64,000 nt of DNA from Sipunculus nudus (GCA_026874595.1 CM049307.1:50783370-50847369); one strand, 5' to 3'; positions 42,401-46,870 are shown, numbered from the stretch's first letter. Numbers and translations are program-made. Notes: generated by a model not told the origin, from the sequence alone.

Positions 42401-43987
42401 ACGATGTCCTTGGAAGGTGAATTATGTTGATTTGTCCCATTTGAAATATTTACACTGAAAATTAATTACAAAAAAAATAACATTTTTATTATAGATTTTG
42501 GATTGACACTTACATCCTCATACAAAAGTAAAAAACAGAGGTCCTACACTGGCAAACAAATTGAACATTTATAAATATTTCTAAATATCAATCACTTTTT
42601 TTTCAGTGATAGTTTGACATTTAAACTGAAAAGGGCCTAATCACTTCTATAGCATGTTGATTTAACACAGAAAATAGCCTCTTCCTTTTAAAATAAATTT
42701 GTACCTACCAAAATATTGCCCAAGTGAAACTGTTTGCTTACTCCTGTACATGTATGAGTGTTAAAAACAGTGGACCGGGGCACAATCACAGGTGTCAATA
42801 TACACACAGCATGTGAATCACCTGGGCCAAACAGGAGATCCTATGACTGACTTTGCCCACAAATGTAAATGTAATACACTGGCTGAAACACTGCGTGTTG
42901 TGGCTCACAATCAGACCTTTAGTCACATGGCCTTGTTATGGTAAACAACAGACACATGTGGACTGTGTTTACCAACAAGAAGAACCATAAGGTGGTGTTA
43001 AACAGCCCTATGTGTGGTACTGAGACTTTGTGCCAGGATGGATTTGCTGGGAATCTTTTGTATAAAGCAACTAACTGATAGTGTATAAGAACTGGCATAA
43101 TATTGCTCCTGATTATGTCCCTTTCAAATAATTTAATACATTTCAATTCTGTATGAAAGTCAACATATTTGATTTCAGCATCATCTCGGGAGTACATTTT
43201 ATCAGGTATGGATAATTTAGTTACAGGGACCAGGTACTTCCTGCTCCATAATGACAGCCAGGTAAAGGTATGAGCACACGTCAAAGCCCCAACCCTGAAA
43301 ATAGCTAATCTTTAATGTTATGTGTATATGAAATGTTTGGCAAATATTTTGTCGTTTCAGTTAAATATAATGAAAGAAGATAAAGACCAGGCCTTGCTTA
43401 ATGTCATGCATTTTAAATAAAAACAAGTGAATGTAACAAAACATCCTGAGGAAATAATTATAATTCTAGTTCACTTGAGTAAAATAATATAATGAATTCA
43501 GCAATTACAATTTACATGAGAAAACCTCTTGGGGAAAATCAACTAAGAATTTCAACTTTCTACCACTAACATAAATGCAAAGTTTATTCTGTACTTTCTA
43601 ATACGGTTCGCAATTAAATCAAAATAACTTTTATTTTATTTATATGGGGGTTGAATATAACATTTAAAAAATAGAGTTATTATTATAATAAAACATCGTA
43701 ACAATAATATTGCGATTATTGCTTCAACGGGTCAACCATATATTATTACAACAATTACGGTCAGTACTGGCTGTTTATCTATATATAATTATTTGAAATC
43801 AAATATTAATTATTAATATTATTACCTGGTAGCCGCATTTGCTTTCTGATTCTTCCTTCAAATTGGGTTTGGCTTCTTTTTCTTGTTCCTGGTTCAAGAA
43901 ATCCTGGTTGAAAGTGAACACTTGTGGCCTTGCTGCAGAGAGCTGGACCAAAAGGAGGCCCAGAACTGACAGTTCCAAAGCCCTCAT
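1863..43987 (-). CDS. MAN2B1: Gene model: lysosomal alpha-mannosidase, exons 1-25 (3' end not on this strand in the window)
   Basis: A GH38 zinc-dependent exo-alpha-mannosidase that trims mannose from N-glycan fragments in the lysosome. Twenty-five exons, all with AG/GT borders and consistent phase, total 2977 bp (992 codons plus one base). Visible landmarks are a signal peptide (about 1-20), the zinc motif PHTHDDVGW (H73, D75), nucleophile D197 in IDPFGHS, acid/base candidate D319 in MGSDFQ, zinc ligand H444 in QHHDAVSG, and the Cys268/Cys273 pair. These sit within a residue or two of the human numbering. NxT/S sequons occur in exons 5, 9, 13, 17 and 22. Exon 6 exists in three alternative versions (6a used here). 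The last roughly 30 residues are missing from this strand; a matching exon lies inverted at 57344-57435. Golgi mannosidase II and cytosolic MAN2C1 are less likely, because the match to lysosomal LAMAN is close along its whole length. Confidence 0.95.
1984..2795. other. Intron 24, nothing recognised
   Basis: AT-rich intron without a recognisable repeat end or conserved ORF. Confidence 0.5.
2796..2945 (-). CDS. MAN2B1: MAN2B1 exon 24
   Basis: 150 bp, residues 903-952, phase 0. Acceptor TATAACAG, donor ACAG|GTAGGG. Encodes [20 protein letters not shown] and [14 protein letters not shown], equivalent to LPPSVHLLTL..VLLRLEHQFAVGED. Confidence 0.96.
3440..4119. repeat. Insert within the family Q element
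   Basis: Breaks a 180-bp unit after GTAAGCATTG and resumes at CGGCTGTACATG. Contains two related units (AGTAGGTCAAGACCACCCAT and ATAGGTCAAGGTCACCCATC), then GGACGGACGGACGGACACCC and an AGCTGAGGGCTAAAAA end like family A. Confidence 0.55.
4120..5030. repeat. 180-bp tandem repeat, five units
   Basis: Units begin around TTTGTCATGAAAATTTCTA and end around GCAGGCATTGCGAAAAAAAG, spaced 180-181 bp apart and highly similar, with the last three most alike. They form the core of the family Q element. Confidence 0.85.
5309..5454 (-). CDS. MAN2B1: MAN2B1 exon 23
   Basis: 146 bp, residues 854-902. Acceptor TTTGCAG, donor GCCATT|GTGAG. Encodes [20 protein letters not shown] and MSPSVSYSP, aligned with RHLVLLDT in LAMAN. 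Ends in phase 0. Confidence 0.93.
5783..5873 (-). CDS. MAN2B1: MAN2B1 exon 22
   Basis: 91 bp, residues 824-854. Acceptor TATACCAG, donor CAGAG|GTGAG. Encodes [19 protein letters not shown] (sequon NET) and GKGLVVR, matching VHRRLLxDDGRGVxE. Ends in phase 1. Confidence 0.95.
6190..6276. repeat. Left flank of an intronic minisatellite
   Basis: Copies of a roughly 48-bp unit (ACCTCTTTCACAAGAGGA and ATGACATTA motifs), the same as at 7468-7995 but separated from it by a mobile element. Confidence 0.6.
6277..7467 (-). mobile_element. Helitron-like family P, copy 1
   Basis: Left end CTAGAATACGGGTAGTCG with hairpin GTAGTCG-acaag-CGACTAC; right end hairpin GTATCCGCAAAAC...GTTTTGGCGGATAC then AATTA. 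The interior has repeated modules with the perfect 12-bp palindrome GGTGGCGCCACC. It sits inside the 48-bp minisatellite, with host sequence resuming at an A/T junction and no clear target duplication. Confidence 0.7.
7468..7995. repeat. Minisatellite, about 48-bp unit
   Basis: About ten imperfect copies of TATGACATGACATTACCATC followed by CACCTCTGTCACAAGAAGAA. Located in intron 21, ending just before exon 21's donor region. Confidence 0.8.
8008..8094 (-). CDS. MAN2B1: MAN2B1 exon 21
   Basis: 87 bp, residues 795-823, phase 0. Acceptor TTCTACAG, donor CTAATG|GTAATG. Encodes [19 protein letters not shown] then VELM, the highly conserved [10 protein letters not shown] motif of class II mannosidases. 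Confidence 0.97.
8494..8581 (-). CDS. MAN2B1: MAN2B1 exon 20
   Basis: 88 bp, residues 765-794. Acceptor TTATTACAG, donor ATAAGG|GTAAGA. Encodes [20 protein letters not shown] then PVNSRIYIR, nearly the family consensus [23 protein letters not shown]. Confidence 0.97.
8833..10060 (-). mobile_element. Family P, copy 2 (right end missing)
   Basis: Starts CTAGAATATGGGTAGTCG and carries five GGTGGCGCCACC-type modules (some diverged, such as GGTGGTGCCATC). It breaks off after the TTCACATGTGACC segment, so the GGCGGATAC hairpin is absent. Confidence 0.65.
10415..11670. mobile_element. Non-autonomous DNA element with inverted ends, about 1.25 kb
   Basis: Left GAATACTGTGGTTGTCTTAT pairs with the right end whose reverse complement is GAATTACTGTGGTTGCCTTT. 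No coding capacity is seen between them. The interior is less AT-rich than the flanks (for example GGGATATTCGCGGTCGATC). Superfamily not identified. Confidence 0.55.
11672..12275. repeat. Interspersed family R, copy 1
   Basis: Resembles 52533-53345 over several blocks: ACCAATCAGCTTAACAGTTT, GTGATGCTAGCTCCTGCCGT, GAACCATTCGAACAAACTTG. Contains one GGTGGCGCCACC palindrome at 11773-11784. Confidence 0.55.
12286..12387 (-). CDS. MAN2B1: MAN2B1 exon 19
   Basis: 102 bp, residues 731-765. Acceptor ATTTACAG. Encodes [19 protein letters not shown] and [14 protein letters not shown]. The donor is read as GAGAGAGT|GTAAGT, which makes codon 765 Val (ERVRDYR); mammals have Arg there. One alternative donor two bases earlier would break the frame. 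Confidence 0.9.
12388..13494. other. Intron 18, nothing recognised
   Basis: Very AT-rich intron. The short ORFs have no family features. Confidence 0.5.
13495..13613 (-). CDS. MAN2B1: MAN2B1 exon 18
   Basis: 119 bp, residues 692-731. Acceptor GATATTCAG, donor TTGG|GTAAAT. Encodes [19 protein letters not shown] and [12 protein letters not shown], as in LAMAN ELEWSVGPIPVG. Ends in phase 2. Confidence 0.95.
13614..14297. other. Intron 17, nothing recognised
   Basis: AT-rich single-copy-looking sequence; no repeat ends or conserved ORF seen. Confidence 0.5.
14298..14525 (-). CDS. MAN2B1: MAN2B1 exon 17
   Basis: 228 bp, residues 616-691, phase 0. Acceptor TTTATAG, donor TTAAG|GTGAG. Contains [36 protein letters not shown] (sequon NKT) and TLKYVK. 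The GAYIFRPN motif is diagnostic of lysosomal and Golgi class II mannosidases. Confidence 0.96.
14907..15433 (-). mobile_element. Family P, right-end fragment
   Basis: Contains one diverged module (GGTAGCGCCATC, GTGGCACCACC), then the terminal segment TTCACATGTGACCC and the end CGGATACAATTA. The left hairpin is missing. Confidence 0.6.
16176..16240 (-). CDS. MAN2B1: MAN2B1 exon 16: linker
   Basis: 65 bp, residues 594-615. Acceptor ATTCTTAG, donor CCAG|GTTAG. Encodes a low-complexity acidic linker ([20 protein letters not shown]) that corresponds to the variable loop before the IENEHIR-like segment, where mature LAMAN is proteolytically processed in mammals. Confidence 0.85.
16241..17361. other. 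Intron 15, nothing recognised
   Basis: AT-rich; overlapping plus-strand ORFs of 87-88 codons at 16561-17026 show no recognisable domain and are probably chance. Confidence 0.45.
17362..17491 (-). CDS. MAN2B1: MAN2B1 exon 15
   Basis: 130 bp, residues 551-594. Acceptor TTTAACAG, donor AGCAG|GTAAAC. Encodes [18 protein letters not shown] and [20 protein letters not shown], equivalent to the ELLFSASLPALGFSTY region of LAMAN. Ends in phase 1. Confidence 0.93.
18057..18173 (-). CDS. MAN2B1: MAN2B1 exon 14: first beta domain
   Basis: 117 bp, residues 512-550, phase 0. Acceptor TTGTTACAG, donor TCAG|GTAAAG. Encodes [20 protein letters not shown] and [12 protein letters not shown], like the family's VYNPLGR..NWMVRLPV. 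Confidence 0.94.
18174..18904. other. Intron 13, nothing recognised
   Basis: AT-rich intron without recognised elements. Confidence 0.5.
18905..19024 (-). CDS. MAN2B1: MAN2B1 exon 13
   Basis: 120 bp, residues 472-511, phase 0. Acceptor CTTTTAAG, donor AACAG|GTAAG. Encodes [14 protein letters not shown] and [19 protein letters not shown], with a sequon at NVS and the paired cysteines seen in LAMAN (FCxxLNxSxCP). Confidence 0.93.
19592..19661 (-). CDS. MAN2B1: MAN2B1 exon 12
   Basis: 70 bp, residues 448-471. Acceptor GTTTACAG, donor GTCAG|GTAAAA. Encodes [20 protein letters not shown], completing the HHDAVSGT motif and the middle domain helix. Confidence 0.94.
20581..20744. mobile_element. 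MITE with CTGGGGcctGTTGCAATAA inverted ends
   Basis: About 164 bp in intron 11. The left end CTGGGGCCTGTTGCAATAA pairs with the right TTATTGCAACACACCCCAG. Inner segments ACTTAAGCCC and GGGCTTAAGT are also inverted, so the whole could fold as a long hairpin. Confidence 0.75.
21257..21296 (-). CDS. MAN2B1: MAN2B1 exon 11: zinc ligand QHHDAVS microexon
   Basis: Only 40 bp, residues 435-448. Acceptor TTATTACAG, donor GTCAG|GTAAG. Encodes [13 protein letters not shown]; His444 aligns with zinc ligand His446 of mammalian LAMAN. Enters in phase 1 and leaves in phase 2. Confidence 0.95.
22205..23669 (-). mobile_element. Family P, copy 3 (longest)
   Basis: Complete with both end hairpins (CTAGAATACGGGTAGTCG ... 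TTGGCGGATACAATTA). Six palindromic or near-palindromic GGTGGCGCCACC sites, with the internal module at about 22860-23110 duplicated almost exactly at about 23150-23400. Confidence 0.75.
23778..23960. mobile_element. Tc1/mariner-like MITE
   Basis: Ends TACAGTAAATCCT and AGGTTTTACTGTA with TA at both borders; the interior has inverted GACCACC/GGTGGTC segments. Typical of small mariner-type elements. Confidence 0.65.
24038..24110 (-). CDS. MAN2B1: MAN2B1 exon 10
   Basis: 73 bp, residues 411-435. Acceptor TTTTATAG, donor CTCA|GTAAGT. Encodes [20 protein letters not shown] then MDVL, the start of the middle helical domain. Ends in phase 1. Confidence 0.92.
24387..24467. repeat. (TA)n microsatellite
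   Basis: About 20 TA units, a short ATCAGATATATTTATGCTGA spacer, then more TA. Self-complementary over its whole length. In intron 9. Confidence 0.9.
24776..24979 (-). CDS. MAN2B1: MAN2B1 exon 9: end of catalytic domain
   Basis: 204 bp, residues 343-410, phase 0. Acceptor GAAATAG, donor CCAG|GTAACT. Contains [20 protein letters not shown] (sequon NLT), [20 protein letters not shown] and RPALKGYVR, all strongly LAMAN-like. Confidence 0.97.
24980..25506. other. Intron 8, nothing recognised
   Basis: Contains prose typical of mollusc intronic repeats (for example TGATAAAATTTGGTGGAAAG), but no element ends are visible. Confidence 0.4.
25507..25623 (-). CDS. MAN2B1: MAN2B1 exon 8: acid/base region
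   Basis: 117 bp, residues 304-342, phase 0. Acceptor ATTTTAG, donor AGAGG|GTGAGT. Contains [15 protein letters not shown]; Asp319 lies where the GH38 general acid/base Asp is expected. Ends [11 protein letters not shown]. Confidence 0.96.
25957..26028 (-). CDS. MAN2B1: MAN2B1 exon 7
   Basis: 72 bp, residues 280-303, phase 0 at both ends. Acceptor TTTCAATAG, donor CCAG|GTGGGC. Encodes [20 protein letters not shown], matching the family segment after the exon 6 region. Phase 0 entry requires that exactly one 98-bp exon 6 precede it. Confidence 0.93.
27186..27480. repeat. Polypyrimidine tract (polypurine in the MAN2B1 transcript)
   Basis: Roughly 300 bp dominated by TCTC, CTGT and CCCT on the plus strand, giving GAGA-rich RNA starting about 100 nt downstream of the exon 6c donor. 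The two long overlapping plus-strand ORFs here are low-complexity artefacts. Confidence 0.85.
27581..27678 (-). CDS. MAN2B1: MAN2B1 alternative exon 6c
   Basis: 98 bp, same phase as 6a and 6b. Acceptor TTGTTGTAG|GCCCGC, donor ATTATG|GTAAAC. Encodes [26 protein letters not shown] and ADPPIM. The Cys pair is kept. It is the copy nearest exon 7. A purine-rich tract (in transcript sense) begins roughly 100 nt downstream of its donor. Confidence 0.88.
28598..28708. repeat. 27-bp minisatellite next to the decayed exon 6 copy
   Basis: Four imperfect units of CAGTGAAAACTATGGGATAG followed by ATCCAG. It ends about 60 bp from the decayed exon copy at 28765-28854. Confidence 0.7.
28765..28854 (-). pseudogene. 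Decayed fourth copy of MAN2B1 exon 6
   Basis: Minus-strand TATTGTAACAG acceptor followed by 90 bp and a GTTGTG|GTAATT donor-like end. It retains TTTTCTGGTGTGAACTACAA (F-S-G-V-N-Y-N, as in 6b/6c FTGVNYN) and TACTGCTTTGAC (YCFD, as in FCFD). Relative to the 98-bp copies it has about 7 extra bases before the motif, 15 missing near the end, and a TAA after NYNT. It could not give a productive transcript. Confidence 0.75.
28855..31399. other. Intron between exon 6c and 6b, no further elements recognised
   Basis: 2.5 kb of AT-rich sequence. A few ORFs of 80-91 codons have no domain. No second intact 98-bp exon copy was found by eye. Confidence 0.45.
31400..31497 (-). CDS. MAN2B1: MAN2B1 alternative exon 6b
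   Basis: 98 bp, same phase and length as 6a and 6c. Acceptor CTATTACAG|GGGAGA, donor ATAATG|GTATGC. Encodes [26 protein letters not shown] and SDPPIM. It keeps the Cys-x4-Cys pair and is 23/33 identical to 6c. If spliced after 6a it would be read out of frame and hit TAA within ten codons, so inclusion together with 6a is not productive. Confidence 0.88.
31750..31783 (-). pseudogene. Truncated exon 6 relic R2
   Basis: Minus strand CTTTATCTTGCAG|ATGAGAAATCCTTGC; after the phase-1 G this reads DEKSLLC, comparable to GEKASLF of exon 6b. Similarity fades after about 30 bp. First of three units with a period of about 162 bp. Confidence 0.5.
31905..31944 (-). pseudogene. Truncated exon 6 relic R3
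   Basis: Minus strand ATATAACAG|ATGAGTTGTCTTTGC; reads [11 protein letters not shown]. It shares the downstream AGAAGTGTGTTC with relic R1 (AGAAGTATGTTC). Lies 161 bp from R2. Confidence 0.5.
32057..32686 (+). mobile_element. Family A short element within the exon 6 relic array
   Basis: Left end AACAAGTGACCAAGGGGTCA...CTCAGCTGA, right end AGCTCAGATGACGTCCATTC...GTGAGCTAAAAATTG, with ACAGACAGATGGAC near the right end. Splits a tandem array of truncated exon copies. Confidence 0.6.
32705..32736 (-). pseudogene. Truncated exon 6 relic R1
   Basis: Minus strand TTTTTATTACAG|ATGAGAATTC; reads [11 protein letters not shown]. The acceptor is almost identical to that of exon 6b. It lies 792 bp from R3, but a repeat of about 630 bp (32057-32686) sits between; without it the spacing is about 162 bp, the same as R2-R3. 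Confidence 0.5.
34091..34188 (-). CDS. MAN2B1: MAN2B1 alternative exon 6a
   Basis: 98 bp, residues 247-279. Acceptor ATTTCAG|GTGACC, donor AATATG|GTATGA. Encodes [20 protein letters not shown] then LHCFDEPNM. The Cys-x4-Cys pair falls at 268 and 273, the same numbers as a disulfide in mammalian LAMAN. It is the copy closest to exon 5. It matches versions 6b and 6c at 19 of 33 positions each. Presumed mutually exclusive with them. Confidence 0.9.
34385..34905. repeat. GGACTT/GGACTC-type degenerate hexamer repeats
   Basis: Two clusters (34385-34500 and 34745-34905) of GGACTTGGAC, CTCGGACTTG and GACTCAGACT in intron 5. A related cluster in the other sense is at 39968-40090. Probably ends of one element family; internal AT-rich filler lies between. 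Confidence 0.5.
35613..35718 (-). CDS. MAN2B1: MAN2B1 exon 5: constant exon before the variable exon 6 cluster
   Basis: 106 bp, residues 212-247. Acceptor CTTTTCCAG, donor CTGG|GTAAG. Encodes [18 protein letters not shown] and [11 protein letters not shown], with a sequon at NKT. It ends in phase 1 with a G, so the next exon must supply two bases to finish codon 247. All three exon 6 versions do so. Confidence 0.95.
36155..38653 (+). mobile_element. Family A, long copy interrupted by family P
   Basis: Left end ACAAGGGACCCATGGGTCAC...CTCAGCTGA; right end AGCTCAGATGACTTATAGTC...GAGCTAAAAAT. 37400-37668 and 38295-38653 are collinear with 56280-56911. Without the 626-bp insert it is about 1.9 kb, similar to 55005-56911. 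Confidence 0.55.
37669..38294 (-). mobile_element. Family P, short copy nested in family A
   Basis: CTAGAACACAGGTAGTCAAC to TTGGTGGATACAATTA, 626 bp, with only two diverged GGTGGTGCCACC modules. The host family A sequence continues on both sides with at most a base or two of difference. Confidence 0.7.
39689..39849. mobile_element. Tc1/mariner-like MITE
   Basis: Ends TACAGTGAAACCT and ...ACTTTACTGTA; the interior GACCACC and GTGGTCAC are as in 23778-23960. In intron 4. Confidence 0.55.
39897..39916. repeat. (TA)n microsatellite
   Basis: Ten TA units in intron 4. Confidence 0.85.
40114..40307 (-). CDS. MAN2B1: MAN2B1 exon 4: nucleophile region
   Basis: 194 bp, residues 147-211. Acceptor TTATACAG, donor CACAA|GTAAGC. 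Contains [13 protein letters not shown] and [16 protein letters not shown]; Asp197 aligns with the catalytic nucleophile Asp196 of mammalian LAMAN and is also a zinc ligand. Ends in phase 0. Confidence 0.97.
40725..40898 (-). CDS. MAN2B1: MAN2B1 exon 3: catalytic domain
   Basis: 174 bp, residues 89-147. Acceptor AATCCAG, donor GAAG|GTTATC. Contains [18 protein letters not shown] and [15 protein letters not shown], typical of the first beta/alpha units of the GH38 barrel. Phase 1 at both ends. Some reading continues past the donor, but family similarity stops at KEG. Confidence 0.95.
40899..41800. other. Intron 2, nothing recognised
   Basis: AT-rich intron; the 91-codon plus-strand ORF at 41175-41450 has no recognisable domain. 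Confidence 0.45.
41801..41903 (-). CDS. MAN2B1: MAN2B1 exon 2: zinc-binding HTHDD motif
   Basis: 103 bp, residues 55-89. Acceptor TTTTCAG and donor GGAG|GTGAGT. Encodes [20 protein letters not shown], the hallmark of GH38 lysosomal mannosidases. The second His and second Asp (H73, D75) correspond to the zinc ligands H72 and D74 of the mammalian enzyme. Ends in phase 1. Confidence 0.97.
41904..43825. other. Intron 1
   Basis: AT-rich. The only recognised piece is a short CAGGGGCGGATCCAGG at about 41977, matching the terminal repeat of the hAT-like MITE at 47880-48077. The 121-codon minus ORF at 42919-43284 has no family features. Confidence 0.45.
43826..43987 (-). CDS. MAN2B1: MAN2B1 exon 1: start codon and signal peptide
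   Basis: 162 bp, 54 codons, phase 0 at the donor (CCAG|GTAAT). The ATG at 43987-43985 opens [20 protein letters not shown], a basic residue followed by a hydrophobic core and small residues, a standard secretory signal peptide with cleavage likely near residue 19-20. The rest (residues 20-54) is a charged Glu/Lys-rich stretch with no family equivalent, ending CGYQ. This start is preferred because it is the only ATG in frame before the signal sequence. Confidence 0.9.
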
Positions 43988-44094
43988 GATTGCCTGACAA
44001 CCCCACAGGTACCTGCTACGCGGTAAATTGCTGGATACACTGTTTTTGTTTGCGTCGGACCCAGTGAAGCACGGGATAACTTGTTGATGACTGG
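43988..44094 (-). promoter_or_regulatory. Probable 5' UTR / core promoter of MAN2B1
   Basis: The 107 bp between the M-boxes and the ATG are less AT-rich than the introns and contain no TATA box. A transcription start is expected here, but it cannot be placed from sequence alone. Confidence 0.35.
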
Positions 44095-44120
44095 GTCACA
44101 TGACTATCTCATCATGTGAC
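44095..44120. promoter_or_regulatory. Pair of MITF/TFEB-type M-boxes in the MAN2B1 promoter
   Basis: gtcacatgac at 44095-44104 and tcatgtgac at 44112-44120, two E-boxes in the extended TCACATGA/TCATGTGA form with centres 16 bp apart, 108-133 bp upstream of the ATG. MiT/TFE factors bind these and the related CLEAR motif (GTCACGTGAC) in lysosomal gene promoters. No TATA box is seen between them and the ATG. Function is inferred from motif and position. Confidence 0.5.
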
Positions 44121-44271
44121 AGTAAACGGAAAAAGAATCGATCAATGTACTTAAATCTTCACCAGTTTCCCACCCTGATGGAATCGGAACGTGAATGCGA
44201 TAGTCCACCATACAATCCTCATTGATTGTCAAACTTCTAACTTGATGTGTCACGCAGTGTGTATTTGTGTT

Positions 44272-44312
44272 TGTATGTATGTATGTATGTATGTATATGT
44301 GTGTGTGTATGT
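44272..44312. repeat. (GTAT)n/(GT)n microsatellite
   Basis: TATGTATGTATGTATGTATG followed by TGTGTGTGTAT, about 180 bp upstream of the M-boxes. Confidence 0.85.
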
Positions 44313-44396
44313 ATAGCGAGAACATAATGTAAATAAAAACCTCAAATCAAAGCATGCAATCTTATATAGGCCTATAGACCTAGCTACAGGTGGCTT

Positions 44397-45009
44397 TCTA
44401 CAAGTGCGTATCCGTAGTCTGCATTCGTAGTTCGTATGCGTAATCCGTATCCGCAAAGTTTATCCACGTTGAAAGGTACTGAATAGCTGAAGATTTTCTT
44501 TCTTTGTAAGCCATTTCACCATATATTTATTGTACATTTCCACATATAATTATTAAGCGACAAAAGTTTGGTTGTTAAATTGCTTAAATATATAAATTAT
44601 ATTTATATTTTCAAAAAAATTATCTTAATATTATCATTTTACACGCGGTTCTGATGATTACTACTCAAACATTTGAAAAAAACACGTGTATGATAAGGAG
44701 AGGCCAACAAAATTTAACCAAATGCCAATATGTTTGGTTTATGAAAGACTGATTTATCAGAAAGGAAATTTATACCAGTGAAAATGTAAATTGTTCATAT
44801 ACAGCACGGCCTGAATGGGAAAACTCTATTTTAAACCTAACATTGACAAGGTGATTGGTATGCGTAGTGCGCAAAAATCGCTCCCAACAGCATGCGGATA
44901 CGGACTACGCAGCATGCGGATGAATGCATGGAAACTGCCCAGTTAGAAAGTCTACAAAGCGAATTTTGCTGACTACGCATAAGGACTACCCACTTATGGA
45001 AAAGCACCT
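44397..45009. mobile_element. MITE upstream of the MAN2B1 promoter
   Basis: Left CAGGTGGCTTTCTACAAGTG; the right end's reverse complement is ATAGGTGCTTTTCCATAAGT. Inner repeats of GCGTATCCGTAGTC and GGATACGGACTACGC are also inverted. About 610 bp, no coding capacity. Confidence 0.55.
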
Positions 45010-45014
45010 ATACT

Positions 45015-45180
45015 ATTGTCATAGGACCTGACGTTGAATTGGCTAAATTATATGTATTATTAGCCTTGTCACTTCAGTCTTGATCAGTGTTCATCGAGAC
45101 TTATTGTCATGGGACCTGACGTTGAATTATATCAAGTAGCCTATAGTACTTCAGTCGAAGTAGTCTTGATCGAGACTAGA
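45015..45180. repeat. Two-copy tandem duplication, about 86 bp
   Basis: ATTGTCATAGGACCTGACGT at about 45015 and ATTGTCATGGGACCTGACGT at about 45101, each followed by a CTTCAGTC...CTTGATC segment. Confidence 0.6.
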
Positions 45181-45277
45181 ACGAGATTAGGCCTAACTCA
45201 TATGTACCATGAACCGGGGCTAATTTGAACGGCAGGGCTACATTGAACATTGAAAAACAATAATGTGAACATTAAAA

Positions 45278-45500
45278 AAAATCAGTGGGGGATCTACGGG
45301 GGGGGGGGGGGGGGGTCAAGGGGGTCCTGACCCCCTCCTTTTGAGCTGCAACGAACCTTTTTCTAGGGTTTTAAACCATTTTCAGGCCTGAACCCCTCCA
45401 TTTGGGATCTGCATGGGAACCAATTATTAGGTTTTCTGATGAGACATCCTGGGTTGGACCCTCGATGCGTTTTCCAAAATGCTGGATCCGATTATAGGGC
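45278..45500. mobile_element. Decayed hAT-like MITE
   Basis: Poly-G run, CCCCCTCCTTTTGAG, GGTTTTAAACC, CCTGGGTTGGACCC and GGATCCGATTATAG, in the same order as the better copy at 47880-48077, but with eroded ends. Confidence 0.5.
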
Positions 45501-45807
45501 TATGTACAGAGATCGTACGCACAGATAAAACTGGTAAATCTATACAGACGAAGGTTTACTTGGACTGTGGAGTGTCCATCCAATCGTTTCACAACAAAGG
45601 CCAAGAACTCCGTAGTGTGTGAATATATCGGAAGTTACCCTGGTGCAAGTTGCCATGGAAATTGTATAAGTGCAGTTAAGAAATATGTAAGATGCTCTGC
45701 ACAAGTGATTGATTACATTGCTTATGTGAGCAAAGTTTAATGAAGCCAAAAAGTGTTTATAACACTATGATTTAAGAAAATGAAGAAGACTCAATGCCAA
45801 ATGACAA

Positions 45808-45831
45808 AAAAAAAAAAAAAAAAAAAAAAAA
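45808..45831 (+). repeat. Poly(A) tract
   Basis: An uninterrupted run of more than 20 A followed by further A-rich sequence; could be an old retroposon tail or a simple repeat. Confidence 0.8.
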
Positions 45832-46109
45832 CCCAAAAAAAAGCACTGGGGTGAGAGAAAAGAACTAAAAAGGAGCATGGTCTACTCGCATCCATTTCTA
45901 CAGGAGGTTATCCACTCTAAGGGTAAAAGCCTTATATAATATTTTATACAGAAGACCAAATATTAGATCTCAAGTGATCTTGCATTCAACGATCCAAGGT
46001 GCTGGGTGTGGATAAGACATTCAATTTGGGTGATATGTTTGCTACAGTAACATCATTAAAAAATGAAACAGTTGTATGAAGAGAAACCAAGGAGCATCCA
46101 ATTTTCTTT

Positions 46110-46870
46110 GGACCAGTTTTGTTACATGGTACTTCCACATCTTTTATTCATGTTAATTTATTCAATCACCTGGCCAATGTACTGAAAGTTGACGAGGGGT
46201 CCAGCATGACGTTTGGGTCAGATGATTAAAAGGCACTGCGCGAGGGTATAAATGCTGCTTTTCCAAATGCAACACAAGTACCGTGTACCAGGCATTTGAG
46301 AAAAATACCAACGAGTGTTTGCAAAACAAAATCGGTGCATCAAGGCGATGCCGTGTAGAGATACTCGATACTCGGATCATTGTTTGGCAGTGACGGGTTA
46401 GCTAGCTGTGTGAATGTTGTAATGTTTGAAGAAAAGGCAAGATTGGTAAAGAAAATTGTGAAGGAAAAGGCTCCTGAAATTCTTGCTTGTTTGAATAAGA
46501 GGCTTTTCCAGTTGATTAAAGATATGTTGCCGTGGTTATTCCACAAATGAAAGGCAATGTGCGCACAGAGTGGACTAATAAAAACAACGAGTCGTTAAAT
46601 CAAACAGGCCTTTGAATGGAAACCATAAAATACCAGGAATATCATTCTGAAATTGTCAGAAATGGAACAAGGCCAATACTCCGACTTGACTAGAGCCTTT
46701 GATAGGCAGGGACACGGATGTTGTCGGGTGGGTTTACACGATATCGTATTGACCCAAACATATGCCTGGCAATGGATAGTGCAGCAAGGAAGCGTGCATT
46801 TGTGAAATTTCAGAAGGACGGCAAAAAGTGCTAGTCAAGGAACTTTGTTAAGATCACGAATAGGGCCAGA
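46110..46870 (+). pseudogene. Decayed MULE-type transposase fragment
   Basis: The plus-strand reading shows GPVLLHGTSTS, FGSDD*KALREGINAAFPNA, CTRHLRKIP, LVKKIVKEKAPEILACL and EWTNKNNESLNQ, in the order found in mollusc MULE/Mutator transposases (family forms such as FGTDGEKAL..AF, CxxHxR and TNNNxESxN). Stop codons and frame changes interrupt it throughout, so it is inactive. No terminal inverted repeats were located. The family call rests on motif order, not a search. Confidence 0.6.

Noticed and set aside
42919-43284. 121-codon minus-strand ORF in intron 1
   Set aside because: In the gene's orientation, but it lacks matching splice sites and has no LAMAN similarity; exon 1 joins exon 2 in phase without it.
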